Shown here: piece by piece, positions 1 through 7,689 of the stretch | Position numbering within the stretch: position 1 is the stretch's first letter | Layout: every line of letters begins with the position of its first letter | DNA from: Akkermansiaceae bacterium | GTDB lineage: Bacteria; Verrucomicrobiota; Verrucomicrobiia; Verrucomicrobiales; Akkermansiaceae | NCBI GenBank assembly: GCA_023301335.1 | Contig: JALZVA010000243.1 | Location: 1-12,148 of the forward strand | DNA length: 12,148 nucleotides | Direction of reading: 5' to 3' | Notes under the pieces: model-generated | Databases searched by the model: none | What the model saw: the letters and a program-made list of their open reading frames with translations, nothing else | What the model was told of the DNA's origin: nothing | Translations under genes and position numbers: made by a program

Positions 1-996
1 ATAAGCGTCAATAAAGCTAGTTGTCTAGTCTGGCTGATTGGAGCCTTAGGTTTCTCGATTGCCGCTTTTTCAAAAGACCATCCATATGTGTATTTGGTTT
101 TTTCCTTGGTTGGTGTGATTTGCTTAGCCAGTTCAACCCCGTTGATTGCACAGATGTATAGGAAGCTCTATCCGGATGAGATAAGAGGCACTCTATTTTC
201 ATTGGGAGGGTTATGTCGCGCGCTTGTTGCGGGAGGTTTTGCCTTACTGGCTGGACGCTTGCTCGATAGTAGCGGTCAGGATTTTAAGTTCTTACTGCTA
301 CTCTTTTCTGGCTGTTGTATTTTTAAAGGGATCACCGTTCTGTGTATGGATAAGGTGCATTTGAGAGCCTCAAAAAAACTAAGTCTACTCGATGCATTTC
401 ATCACGCTGGAAATGATCTTGCATTTAGAAAACTCCTCATTTCTTGGATGTTACTAGGGATAGGAAACCTCTTATGCATGGTGATTTTTGTGGAATACGT
501 GACCAATCCAAAATTTGGCTACGGCTATTCTTCAAGTGGTGTAGCATTGATCACCAGCACGATCCCGATGGCGATATTCGTAGTGATGATTGTCCCCTGG
601 GGCGTGTTGTTTGATAAGCTTCCATTCTACCGTGTCCGTGTCGGAGTGAATGTCTTTTTCCTTTTCGGCATTTTAGTGTATTTCTTAGGCAATGGATTTT
701 GGGCACTAGCTGTAGGCATGGGGCTTCATGCGCTTGGGAAATCTGGCGGGAAGATCCTCTGGAGTCTGTGGGTCACTAAGTTTGCAGATGCAGAGCATGT
801 GAGTGAGTATATGAGTGTGCATACGTTCCTAACAGGTATAAGAGGGGTGATGGCTCCAGTGATTGCCTTTTCAATGATTGGTGCAATTGGCCCGGAAGTG
901 GTGCAGTGGATTGCGATTGTGTCCGCGCTTCTGATATTTTTATCGAGTGCCATGCTTCTCCCTGAATTACGGGCAGAGAGGAAAGCTCAAGGGTAG
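1..996 (+). CDS. MFS transporter, 5'-truncated by the window edge
   Basis: This is an inner-membrane permease of the major facilitator superfamily; the substrate cannot be told. The frame is open from base 1 to a TAG at 994-996, giving 331 residues. A GTG at 88 is in frame, but hydrophobic coding sequence continues upstream of it, so the true start lies left of the window. Family members usually have about 400-430 residues, so perhaps 80-100 are missing. Most of the visible protein is hydrophobic helices broken by short charged loops. A loop near bases 175-195 reads YPDEIRG and is followed by a long Gly/Ala-rich helix, an MFS-like arrangement. Near the C-terminus, HTFLTGIRGVMAP (about 820-858) resembles a helix common in MFS permeases. 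The protein ends with a short basic tail, LRAERKAQG. It is co-directional with the photolyase gene 71 bp downstream, but nothing shows a functional link. Confidence 0.85.
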   Translation: MSVNKASCLVWLIGALGFSIAAFSKDHPYVYLVFSLVGVICLASSTPLIAQMYRKLYPDEIRGTLFSLGGLCRALVAGGFALLAGRLLDSSGQDFKFLLLLFSGCCIFKGITVLCMDKVHLRASKKLSLLDAFHHAGNDLAFRKLLISWMLLGIGNLLCMVIFVEYVTNPKFGYGYSSSGVALITSTIPMAIFVVMIVPWGVLFDKLPFYRVRVGVNVFFLFGILVYFLGNGFWALAVGMGLHALGKSGGKILWSLWVTKFADAEHVSEYMSVHTFLTGIRGVMAPVIAFSMIGAIGPEVVQWIAIVSALLIFLSSAMLLPELRAERKAQG

Positions 997-1067
997 TTTT
1001 TTGCCTCTTCATTTAATCTATAAGAAATCGTCCTTGATAATTCTCTAATCTCAATGAGCATAGCGGA

Positions 1068-2489
1068 GTGAAGAAGACTTTAGTATGGCTGAGAAATGAT
1101 CTGCGCTTAGAAGATAATCCAGCGCTCTTTGCAGCGAGGGAGAGGGGAGAAGAGCTTCTCGTTGTCTATATTTTCCATGAGGGTGAAAAGGGTGACTTGT
1201 CACAAGGTTCGGCTTCTAAATGGTGGCTCCACTTCGCCTTGCAGGATTTGGCTGAGCGACTGAAATCTATCGGTGGACATTTACTCATCGCGAAAGATGA
1301 AGATATCGTTGGTTGTCTTGCTAGCCTATTAGAAGAGAGTGGCGCAGATGCTGTTTTTTGGAATCGACGTTACGAACCAGAAGGCATAAAGATCGACACT
1401 GAGGTGAAGCAGCTCTTAAGAAAAAAGACAATCGAGGTGCAGAGTTTTACCGGAGGGGTACTTAACGAGCCTCAAGCGATCCAGAATAAATCGGGAAACC
1501 CATTTCAGGTATTCACCCCTTATTGGAAAAACGCACGTCAATGTGAAGTGCCTGAGCCACTTCCGGCACCGCCCAAGATGAAGGGAATTCGCTTAAATAG
1601 CTTAAGTTTAGAGGCGTTAAATTTACTCCCAGAGATTCATTGGGATAAAGAGTTTTATACCAACTGGGAGCCTAGTCGCACAGGTGCAGAAGCTAGGTTA
1701 AAAAAGATGGTGAAAGGTAAGGCGATGGATTACACCGCGACGCGTGATACCCCGAGCTTAGACGGAACATCCTGTTTATCTGCATGGCTACATGTAGGAC
1801 AGATTTCATGTCGAGAGATTTACCATGCGCTTAGAAAGCAAGGCAGTGAGGTTGAGGAAGGTTATATCAGACAATTATACTGGAGAGATTTCGCGCACCA
1901 CCTGATGTATCATTTTCCACATTCTGTGAAGAACTCGCTCAAGAAAGATTACGATCTTTTCCCGTGGAAAGAAAATGAAGATCTAGCAGAAAAATGGCGT
2001 AGAGGAGAAACGGGTTATCCTATTGTTGATGCTGGAATGCGTCAATTGTGGCAAACGGGGTGGATGCACAACCGTGTTAGGATGATCGTAGCTTCTTTGT
2101 TAGTGAAGCATTTACTTCAAGATTGGCGTGTAGGTCTAGACTGGTTTTGGGATACCTTGCTCGATGCGGATCTGGCGAACAACGTGATGGGCTGGCAGTG
2201 GTGTGGTGGTAGTGGGGCAGATGCCGCACCGTATTTTAGAATTTTTAATCCCGTGTCACAGGGTGAGCGCTTTGATCCAGATGGCACTTATGTGAAGACC
2301 TATCTTCCGGAGTTAGCGCAATTGCCAAAGAAATATATCCACCAACCTTGGATGTTAGGTGAGCTTGAGCTAGCAACTTACGGAGTGACCCTTGGTGAAA
2401 ATTACCCACATCCAATCATTGGACTAAAAGAAGGTAGGCAACAAGCTCTCGACGCGTTCCAGAAATTTAAGCAACTCAGGGAACAGTAA
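1068..2489 (+). CDS. phr: Deoxyribodipyrimidine photolyase (CPD photolyase, cryptochrome/photolyase family)
   Basis: This 473-residue, FAD-dependent, light-driven enzyme splits cyclobutane pyrimidine dimers in DNA; it acts in the cytoplasm. The N-terminal alpha/beta antenna domain opens with TLVWLRNDLRLEDNPAL (4-20) and carries WNRRYEP (98-104). The helical FAD domain runs from about 215 to 473, with TRDTPSLDGTSCLSAWLH (225-242), GYPIVDAGMRQLWQTGWMHN (316-335) and DAAPYFRIFNP (385-395). By alignment to E. coli PhrB, the electron-transfer triad W306/W359/W382 is W300/W353/W376, the flavin Asn378 is N372, and pocket Trp277 and Trp384 are W272 and W378. The pocket Glu274 is Gln269 (see findings). 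The start is GTG: it is the only start codon between the upstream in-frame TAA (1038) and the WLRND motif. The GGAG near it overlaps the start and cannot be a correctly spaced ribosome site. The C-terminal wording (GSGADAAPYFRIF, KKYIHQPW) recalls class III CPD photolyases, so the subclass is unsure. The gene converges on nuoN. Confidence 0.95.
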   Translation: MKKTLVWLRNDLRLEDNPALFAARERGEELLVVYIFHEGEKGDLSQGSASKWWLHFALQDLAERLKSIGGHLLIAKDEDIVGCLASLLEESGADAVFWNRRYEPEGIKIDTEVKQLLRKKTIEVQSFTGGVLNEPQAIQNKSGNPFQVFTPYWKNARQCEVPEPLPAPPKMKGIRLNSLSLEALNLLPEIHWDKEFYTNWEPSRTGAEARLKKMVKGKAMDYTATRDTPSLDGTSCLSAWLHVGQISCREIYHALRKQGSEVEEGYIRQLYWRDFAHHLMYHFPHSVKNSLKKDYDLFPWKENEDLAEKWRRGETGYPIVDAGMRQLWQTGWMHNRVRMIVASLLVKHLLQDWRVGLDWFWDTLLDADLANNVMGWQWCGGSGADAAPYFRIFNPVSQGERFDPDGTYVKTYLPELAQLPKKYIHQPWMLGELELATYGVTLGENYPHPIIGLKEGRQQALDAFQKFKQLREQ

Positions 2490-2497
2490 CGAGCCAC

Positions 2498-3943
2498 TTA
2501 AAAGGTGAACAGCTTTGTGATAGGTGCTGGGTAAACTCCAAAGATCAAAATAAGGATCGTAAGTGCCAGCACAATGATTCTAGTCGTAGAAGAAAACTTC
2601 ACAGCATCTTCGACTTTAGGTGTGTGCCAGAACATCGACTTGACCACTTTCAGGTAGTAGTAAAAACCTGAAGCCACACTTAAAAAGACAATTCCTAAGA
2701 GAAGAATACTAGGTCCAGAAGGGTTACTGAAGATACTTTGGATGACAAAAAACTTACCAAAAAATCCAACCGTAAGTGGGAGTCCCGCCATGGCAGACAT
2801 GATGATTGCCATAGAGATAGCCATGTTTGGATTTCTTTTTGCTAAACCATCGAAGGCCGAAAGTTCATCGCTTTCCTCTGAGATACGAATCCCATTAAGA
2901 ATGAAAAATGCTGCAAAGGTCATGATCATATAAGTGATGAGGTAGAAGATCACGATGTCGGACTTCCCATAGGCTAGGGCAATCATCATAAAGCCAGCAT
3001 GGGCGATGGAAGAATAGGCGAGTAGGCGCTTAAAATTTTCCTGCTTCAAGGCTGCCAAGTTTCCGTAGAGAAGGGTGGCGGCTGCAAGGGTCAAAAGGAG
3101 ATTTTGGATTTGCTCGAAGCGAACAAAAGGAGCGAGGATAGTGATCGAGATAGCGAATCCAGCTGCCTTTGAAGCAACTGAAAGAAATGCTGTTACAGGG
3201 GTAGGAGAGCCTTGATAAACATCAGGTATCCATAACTGCATCGGCACTGCACCGACTTTAAAGGCGAGTGAGATAATGATCATAGTGAGACCAAACAGAG
3301 CAGGAATAGAGAGGGCTTCTTGCTGCGCAACTAGGTCTGCGATTTTAGAAATCTCAGTGGTTCCGTAGGCGCCATATAACCAAGCGATCCCATACACCAA
3401 GATTCCTGTAGATAAGGCACCAAGGATGAGGTATTTTACGCCAGCTTCGAGTGAGCCAACATTGCGCTTCATGTATGCCACCATTATGTAAAAACTAATG
3501 GTCACGAGTTCTAGCGCCACAAAGATAGAGACGAAATCGATAGCTGAAGCCATCCACATCATGCCCGCACAAGTGAAAATCGGGAGAGAATAAAATTCCC
3601 CTGTATTTTCATCTGAGGAATCTCCAGAGGTGAAACGGTTTAGCACAGAGCGGAAGTCCCAAGAAAGGATTAGGACGAGAAGAGTAGAGAAGAGGGCGAT
3701 ATTTTTAAAGATCAGAGCCTCTTTAGAATGCGCGTAAAAACGGCTCATCCAGTTACTCTCTACTGCTACTGTTGGATCTGGGAGAGAGACCGTCACATTA
3801 AGTAAAACCTGACAGGTTAGGATGGCAATGATCCCTGCTAAAGCCAATAAGGACTTGCTTCCTTTAGGAAGAACAAAGGCCTCGGCAAGAAGCATGAGAA
3901 TAGCAAAGATAGCTAGAATGAATTCTATGTAGTAAGCTTGCAT
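2498..3943 (-). CDS. nuoN: NADH-quinone oxidoreductase subunit N
   Basis: NuoN is an antiporter-like proton-pumping subunit of the complex I membrane arm, next to NuoK and NuoM. It has 481 residues, usual for the family (about 480), and is nearly all transmembrane helix. Key residues are present: the TM5 glutamate E145 in VALELVTISFYIMVAY, the TM7 lysine K229 in AFKVGAVPMQLWIPDVYQG, the TM8 lysine K259 in SVASKAAGFA, and the broken TM12 lysine K397 in GFFGKFFV. A conserved PD follows the TM7 motif, in contrast to NuoM. Residues 104-117 form a polar, acidic loop (SGDSSDENTGE). It is the last gene of the operon. It starts with ATG 36 bp after nuoM and has no Shine-Dalgarno sequence. Its TAA lies 8 bp from the photolyase stop codon on the other strand. 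Confidence 0.97.
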   Translation of the reverse strand: MQAYYIEFILAIFAILMLLAEAFVLPKGSKSLLALAGIIAILTCQVLLNVTVSLPDPTVAVESNWMSRFYAHSKEALIFKNIALFSTLLVLILSWDFRSVLNRFTSGDSSDENTGEFYSLPIFTCAGMMWMASAIDFVSIFVALELVTISFYIMVAYMKRNVGSLEAGVKYLILGALSTGILVYGIAWLYGAYGTTEISKIADLVAQQEALSIPALFGLTMIIISLAFKVGAVPMQLWIPDVYQGSPTPVTAFLSVASKAAGFAISITILAPFVRFEQIQNLLLTLAAATLLYGNLAALKQENFKRLLAYSSIAHAGFMMIALAYGKSDIVIFYLITYMIMTFAAFFILNGIRISEESDELSAFDGLAKRNPNMAISMAIIMSAMAGLPLTVGFFGKFFVIQSIFSNPSGPSILLLGIVFLSVASGFYYYLKVVKSMFWHTPKVEDAVKFSSTTRIIVLALTILILIFGVYPAPITKLFTF

Positions 3944-3979
3944 GATAAGATTCGAAATCTAGTGGTTAGCGGCAACGTG

Positions 3980-5467
3980 TTAGTTGAGAAATTGGAGTAG
4001 GATATTCGGGTAGACCCCGACGACAAGAAGCACACCGCCGAGAAGTAAGGCGGGAATTTGCTCCATTAAGGAAATATCTTTCATTTCACGGGCTGACTCT
4101 ATCAATTCGCCGTGGAAGGTGTTCTTAATAGCTCTGAGCATATAGACAGCAGAGATCACCACACCCCAGAGGGCGATGACCGTTCCCCATTGGACAGGTC
4201 CAAATGGTTTCGAGCTGTCCCATCCGTTAAAACCAGAGAAAAATACCATCACCTCGCCAGCGAAGTTCGCCAGCCCAGGAAGTCCGATCGATGCCATTCC
4301 GACCAGGCCGAATAGGAAGCAAAGCTTGGGTGCCGTCTTGGCTATACCACCTAGTTGGTTAAATTCGAGTGTTTCCGCATTTCTTTCAATCACATCGGTG
4401 AGCGAGAAACTCATGGCGATCGATATACCGTGGGCAAACATGAGTAACACTGCAGCAGGGATGGCGATGTCATTTTCTGGGAATGCCATGACTGCGGCAA
4501 TAGCTAAAAAGATATATCCCATGTGCATCACAGATGAATTTCCCAGCATAAGGTCGATCCGCTTTTGGTTAATGGTAACGAGGCCGACCCAAATGATATT
4601 ACAGAGAAGTAAGACCACGAGAAGGAGCACCCATTTTTCTAAAACTGCATGAGGAATCACATTCACCGCTGTGATGATCAGACCATAAAGTCCAAATTTC
4701 TTTAGCACTCCAGCGTGAAGCATCGCTACAGGAGCGGGTGCGCTGGCGTAGGCTGGGGCAGCCCATGAGTGGAAGGGGAAAAGAGAAACTAAGGTGCCGT
4801 ATCCGAAGATTAACATGCCTGTGATTCCGCAGAGCACGCAGGCGGATGCTGAATTATTCGAGGCGTAATACGCGGCAACCCCACTTTTAAGCTGTGAGAT
4901 TTCATAGGTGCCAGCAATCGAGGCAAGCCATACTAAGCCTGCGAGAAGGACAATAGATCCAGCCGCTAAATAGATCGTAGCTTTCCAAGCAATGTGCTTT
5001 CGATCACCTCGACCTAACATCCCGATCATCAAAAAAGTAGGGATGAGAGCAAGTTCGTGGAAGGCGTAGAAAAAGAATAAATCCTTAGAGATAAAGGCAC
5101 CCATGGCACCAGCAGCAATAAAGAGAGAGGCACTATACCAAAGATTTTTATGACCTTCAGGAGCTTTTCCAGAGAGCACTGCCGCGAGTGTGACGATGGC
5201 AGTGAGAAGCATCATGATGGTGGAAATCCCTGTAAGGCCAAAGTGCAGGTTGATAGAGAAATTGGATGCCTGGATGGCGAGTTGTTTAAACTCCCACTGG
5301 CCTTCAGCGAACGCACTGGCGGATTCTGCAGATCCAAAGGCGATGGCTGCAACGATTGCTAACACCAAAGTCATTAAAGCCGAGAGAATCGCGGTTAGCC
5401 GAGATGGAGCCCCAAATAAGATTGCGAATGCCGCAAGCAGTGGGATAGTAACGAGTAAAAGAATCAT
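3980..5467 (-). CDS. nuoM: NADH-quinone oxidoreductase subunit M, with the TM7 lysine replaced
   Basis: NuoM is the central antiporter-like subunit of complex I, between NuoN and NuoL. Its 495 residues are a normal length (about 500). The TM5 glutamate is kept as E138 (FHELALIPTFL), although the usual Trp before it is His. TM8 keeps a lysine, K257, preceded by an extra one, K256 (HAGVLKKFGLYGL). The TM12 glutamate (E. coli E407) is E405 in NFAGEVMVFF. The TM7 motif, usually K-x-P-x-x-P-x-H-x-W-L-P-D-A-H, reads TLVSLFPFHSWAAPAY (225-240). The position of the pumping lysine (E. coli K234) is therefore L226 (codon TTA at 4790-4792), and the Asp of LPDAH is also gone. The frame is intact and the other motifs are strong, so this is a divergent but apparently working gene. 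It could be a specialised NuoM paralogue. It begins with ATG 28 bp after nuoL, without a Shine-Dalgarno sequence. Confidence 0.95.
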   Translation of the reverse strand: MILLLVTIPLLAAFAILFGAPSRLTAILSALMTLVLAIVAAIAFGSAESASAFAEGQWEFKQLAIQASNFSINLHFGLTGISTIMMLLTAIVTLAAVLSGKAPEGHKNLWYSASLFIAAGAMGAFISKDLFFFYAFHELALIPTFLMIGMLGRGDRKHIAWKATIYLAAGSIVLLAGLVWLASIAGTYEISQLKSGVAAYYASNNSASACVLCGITGMLIFGYGTLVSLFPFHSWAAPAYASAPAPVAMLHAGVLKKFGLYGLIITAVNVIPHAVLEKWVLLLVVLLLCNIIWVGLVTINQKRIDLMLGNSSVMHMGYIFLAIAAVMAFPENDIAIPAAVLLMFAHGISIAMSFSLTDVIERNAETLEFNQLGGIAKTAPKLCFLFGLVGMASIGLPGLANFAGEVMVFFSGFNGWDSSKPFGPVQWGTVIALWGVVISAVYMLRAIKNTFHGELIESAREMKDISLMEQIPALLLGGVLLVVGVYPNILLQFLN

Positions 5468-5495
5468 AGGATTAAAACGCTAGAGATAAAATGGC

Positions 5496-7298
5496 TTAAG
5501 CAAAAACAGTGATGTAGATGGTGATGGCAATCCCGATCCCGAACATGAATGCGTAGGTTTGGATATTCCCCGTTTGGATTTTGCTTCTGAAGAGATTTCC
5601 TAGCCCCTGTGCTGAGCGGGTGACTCCTCCTACGAGGAGTCCGTTGATGACGAACTCGTCTAGGAAGTGAACGACTGCTGCAAGAATATCCTGTCCCCAC
5701 TTAATGATGTGGCCAAAGATCTCATCGATGTAGAATTTGTTACGAAACAGTGGGATATTGAGTGGGTCTTTGGTTTTTCCAGCATAGAGAAGAAGCGCTG
5801 GAATGAATCCTAACACAAAAGCACCGATGGAAAACAGAACGAGCTTGTCGCCAAAATGAGGAACGACGTGAAAATCGATTTCTTTAAGTTCTGGAAGAGG
5901 AACGAAATCTGAGAAAAACGGTGAGAGAGCTGAAACGATAACCAGAATCACCAGCGGAGCTAGCATGAGCATCGAGACTTCTTTGGCATCCTCTGAGTGC
6001 TTGTGCTTTGCCTTTCCTAAGATGGCTACAAAAATCAAACGAAACATGTAGAAGGTGGTGAGAGCTGCGACCCCTAGAGCGACCCATAAGAGATAGCTGC
6101 CTTGATCTTTAGCCGCATGTAGGATGCTTTCTTTTGAGTAAAATCCAGCAGTGAAAGGCACTGCTGTGAGCGCCAGTGTACCGAAGATAAAGGTCAAGGA
6201 AGTGATGGGCATTCTTTTGAGGAGCCCGCCCATATTCCAGATGTTTTGGTCGTGGTGGCAGGCGTAAATGATCGCCCCTGAACCGAGGAAGAGGAGAGCT
6301 TTAAACCACGCGTGTGTGTAGAGGTGGAACATCCCTGCATCTGGATTGACTAAGCCTACAGCCATGACCATGTAGCCAAGCTGAGAGAGAGTAGAGTAAG
6401 CTAAAATTTTCTTAATGTCGTTCTGCTGAGTAGCCATCAGAGCTGCGAGTAGGGAGGTGATACCCCCAATCCAGGCGATCGCTTCTACACTACCTAAGGT
6501 GCTGATCACATCTGTGCCGATCACTAGGAACACACGTGCCATCATGTAAACACCTGCCGCGACCATCGTGGCGGCGTGAATGAGTGCGGAAACTGGCGTA
6601 GGGCCTTCCATCGCATCTGGAAGCCAGACATGGAGTGGAGCTTGTGCAGATTTACCCATAGCACCAAGAAAGATCATAAAGACGGCGATGCTAAGTGCGC
6701 AGGTTGCCGCTGGTGGATTAGCTGCCAGCTCAGAAAAATTGACCGTTCCTGTGATCGACCAGAGCATGAGGATCCCAATCATGAAGCCGAAGTCACCAAT
6801 CCTGTTAGTGAGGAAGGCTTTCTTAGCGGCATCGCCAGCAGAGTGTTTCTCATACCAATGACCAATCAGAAGGTAAGAACTTAGACCTACTAATTCCCAG
6901 AAGATGAAGGTCATGACTAAATTACTAGAGAGGACGATACCAGTCATGGAGAACATGAAGAGGGATAGGTTCCCAAAGTAACGTGCCTTTGCCTTATCTT
7001 CCTTCATGTAAGCCAGAGAGAAGATATGCACTAGAGACCCAATCCCTGTGACAATCAACATCATGTTGGAGGAAAGCTTATCAATGACGAAGCCAATGTT
7101 GACCTCAAAGTTTCCTAGAGAAATCCAGTTAAAGCCCAGCTCTGACTGAGCACCTCGAATGAAGAAGGCGACAACGAGAGCAGCTAAGGTGACAACAGTC
7201 CCAACAGCGCCTGAAAGACAGGGACGCTTCTTTAAGACGAAGTGAATAGCGATCGCACTTGCGAGCGGTAGGATGAATAAAAACCAAGCGAGTTCCAT
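5496..7298 (-). CDS. nuoL: NADH-quinone oxidoreductase subunit L
   Basis: NuoL is the distal antiporter-like proton-pumping subunit of complex I. It carries the long lateral helix (HL) that braces the membrane arm. It has 600 residues (E. coli 613). Conserved residues seen are the TM5 glutamate E135 in FWELVGLSSYLLIGHW, the TM7 lysine K216 in MGKSAQAPLHVWLPDAMEGP, H241 in SALIHAATMV, K333 in WFKALLFLGSG and the TM12 lysine K389 in GFYSKES. An LPD motif follows TM7. Residues from about 520 onward (NKFYIDEIFGHIIKWGQDI and the following helix to IYITVFA) fit helix HL and the terminal TM16. The start is ATG, 28 bp after nuoK, with no Shine-Dalgarno sequence. Near the 3' end, codons 553-560 (GLLVGGVT) form a perfect 8-bp hairpin listed separately. 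Confidence 0.97.
   Translation of the reverse strand: MELAWFLFILPLASAIAIHFVLKKRPCLSGAVGTVVTLAALVVAFFIRGAQSELGFNWISLGNFEVNIGFVIDKLSSNMMLIVTGIGSLVHIFSLAYMKEDKAKARYFGNLSLFMFSMTGIVLSSNLVMTFIFWELVGLSSYLLIGHWYEKHSAGDAAKKAFLTNRIGDFGFMIGILMLWSITGTVNFSELAANPPAATCALSIAVFMIFLGAMGKSAQAPLHVWLPDAMEGPTPVSALIHAATMVAAGVYMMARVFLVIGTDVISTLGSVEAIAWIGGITSLLAALMATQQNDIKKILAYSTLSQLGYMVMAVGLVNPDAGMFHLYTHAWFKALLFLGSGAIIYACHHDQNIWNMGGLLKRMPITSLTFIFGTLALTAVPFTAGFYSKESILHAAKDQGSYLLWVALGVAALTTFYMFRLIFVAILGKAKHKHSEDAKEVSMLMLAPLVILVIVSALSPFFSDFVPLPELKEIDFHVVPHFGDKLVLFSIGAFVLGFIPALLLYAGKTKDPLNIPLFRNKFYIDEIFGHIIKWGQDILAAVVHFLDEFVINGLLVGGVTRSAQGLGNLFRSKIQTGNIQTYAFMFGIGIAITIYITVFA
5622..5641 (-). repeat. Perfect 8-bp inverted repeat inside nuoL, overlapping an internal Shine-Dalgarno-like sequence
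   Basis: The arms GACTCCTC (5622-5629) and GAGGAGTC (5634-5641) are exact reverse complements separated by 4 bases. In the nuoL mRNA they would form a GC-containing hairpin with loop GUAG, and the 3' arm carries GGAGGAG, a strong anti-SD match. No T-run follows on either strand, so this is not an intrinsic terminator. No ATG or GTG lies 5-10 bases after the SD-like sequence, so it is not an obvious internal start. The repeat may simply follow from codons for Leu-Leu-Val-Gly-Gly-Val. Confidence 0.5.
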
Positions 7299-7326
7299 GA
7301 TAGTAAATACTTAATGCGTTGCTCGC

Positions 7327-7665
7327 TTAACCCTTGAGGGCATCGAGATCGTCCGTGTGGATGGTTTGTCTGGAGCGATAGAGAGCCACGATGATGGCTA
7401 GGCCTACAGCGACTTCTGCCGCTGCAACGGTGATGATAAAGAAGACTAACATCTGACCGTCGTAGTCAGGTAAGGTAGTCGTCGCGCCCTCTTGTTGAAA
7501 AGGCTTAAAGCGGGTGAACGCAACCAGTGTTAGAGATGCGGCAGCGAGCATAAGCTCAAGACACATAAAGATAACGATGATATTTTTACGTAAAATAACA
7601 CCTGCGAATCCTATGCAAAAAAGGAGTCCAGAGATGATCAGATATTCGTTTAATGAAGCGTACAT
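7327..7665 (-). CDS. nuoK: NADH-quinone oxidoreductase subunit K
   Basis: NuoK is a small membrane subunit, related to MrpC, that links NuoJ and NuoN in the proton-translocating arm. It has 112 residues in three transmembrane helices (about 8-27, 29-50 and 72-95). The two intramembrane glutamates needed for coupling are E37 in FMCLELMLAA and E84 in AAAEVAVGLA, matching E. coli E36 and E72. They are 47 residues apart rather than 36, because the TM2-TM3 loop (about 52-70, FKPFQQEGATTTLPDYDG) is longer. The usual length is about 100. The C-terminal tail is hydrophilic (HTDDLDALKG). The ATG start lies 24 bp after nuoJ; the bases before it are pyrimidine-rich (TCTATCATCCC) with no Shine-Dalgarno sequence. 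Confidence 0.96.
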   Translation of the reverse strand: MYASLNEYLIISGLLFCIGFAGVILRKNIIVIFMCLELMLAAASLTLVAFTRFKPFQQEGATTTLPDYDGQMLVFFIITVAAAEVAVGLAIIVALYRSRQTIHTDDLDALKG

Positions 7666-7689
7666 GGGATGATAGAAAAAGCTGGTTGC

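Noticed and set aside
776..1012. Minus-strand frames overlapping the end of the MFS gene
   Set aside because: They are antisense to the conserved MFS C-terminal helices, with no motifs in the translations.
997..1067. Possible promoter for the photolyase (TTGATA near 1034 and TATAAG near 1010)
   Set aside because: The boxes do not form a pair with sound spacing, and the best match would place the start point inside or too close to the GTG. It is too weak to annotate.
3949..3961. Short palindrome AGATT-CGA-AATCT just upstream of nuoN
   Set aside because: Only 5 AT-rich base pairs with a 3-base loop. Such a stem is expected by chance and unlikely to be stable.
4176..4652. Open frame of 158 codons on the plus strand opposite nuoM
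   Set aside because: It lies wholly antisense to a well-conserved nuoM, its translation has no recognisable domain, and it looks like a shadow frame.
5622..5641. Hairpin in nuoL as an intrinsic terminator
   Set aside because: No T-run follows it on either strand, and it lies within codons that continue for about 40 residues. It is kept only as a repeat.
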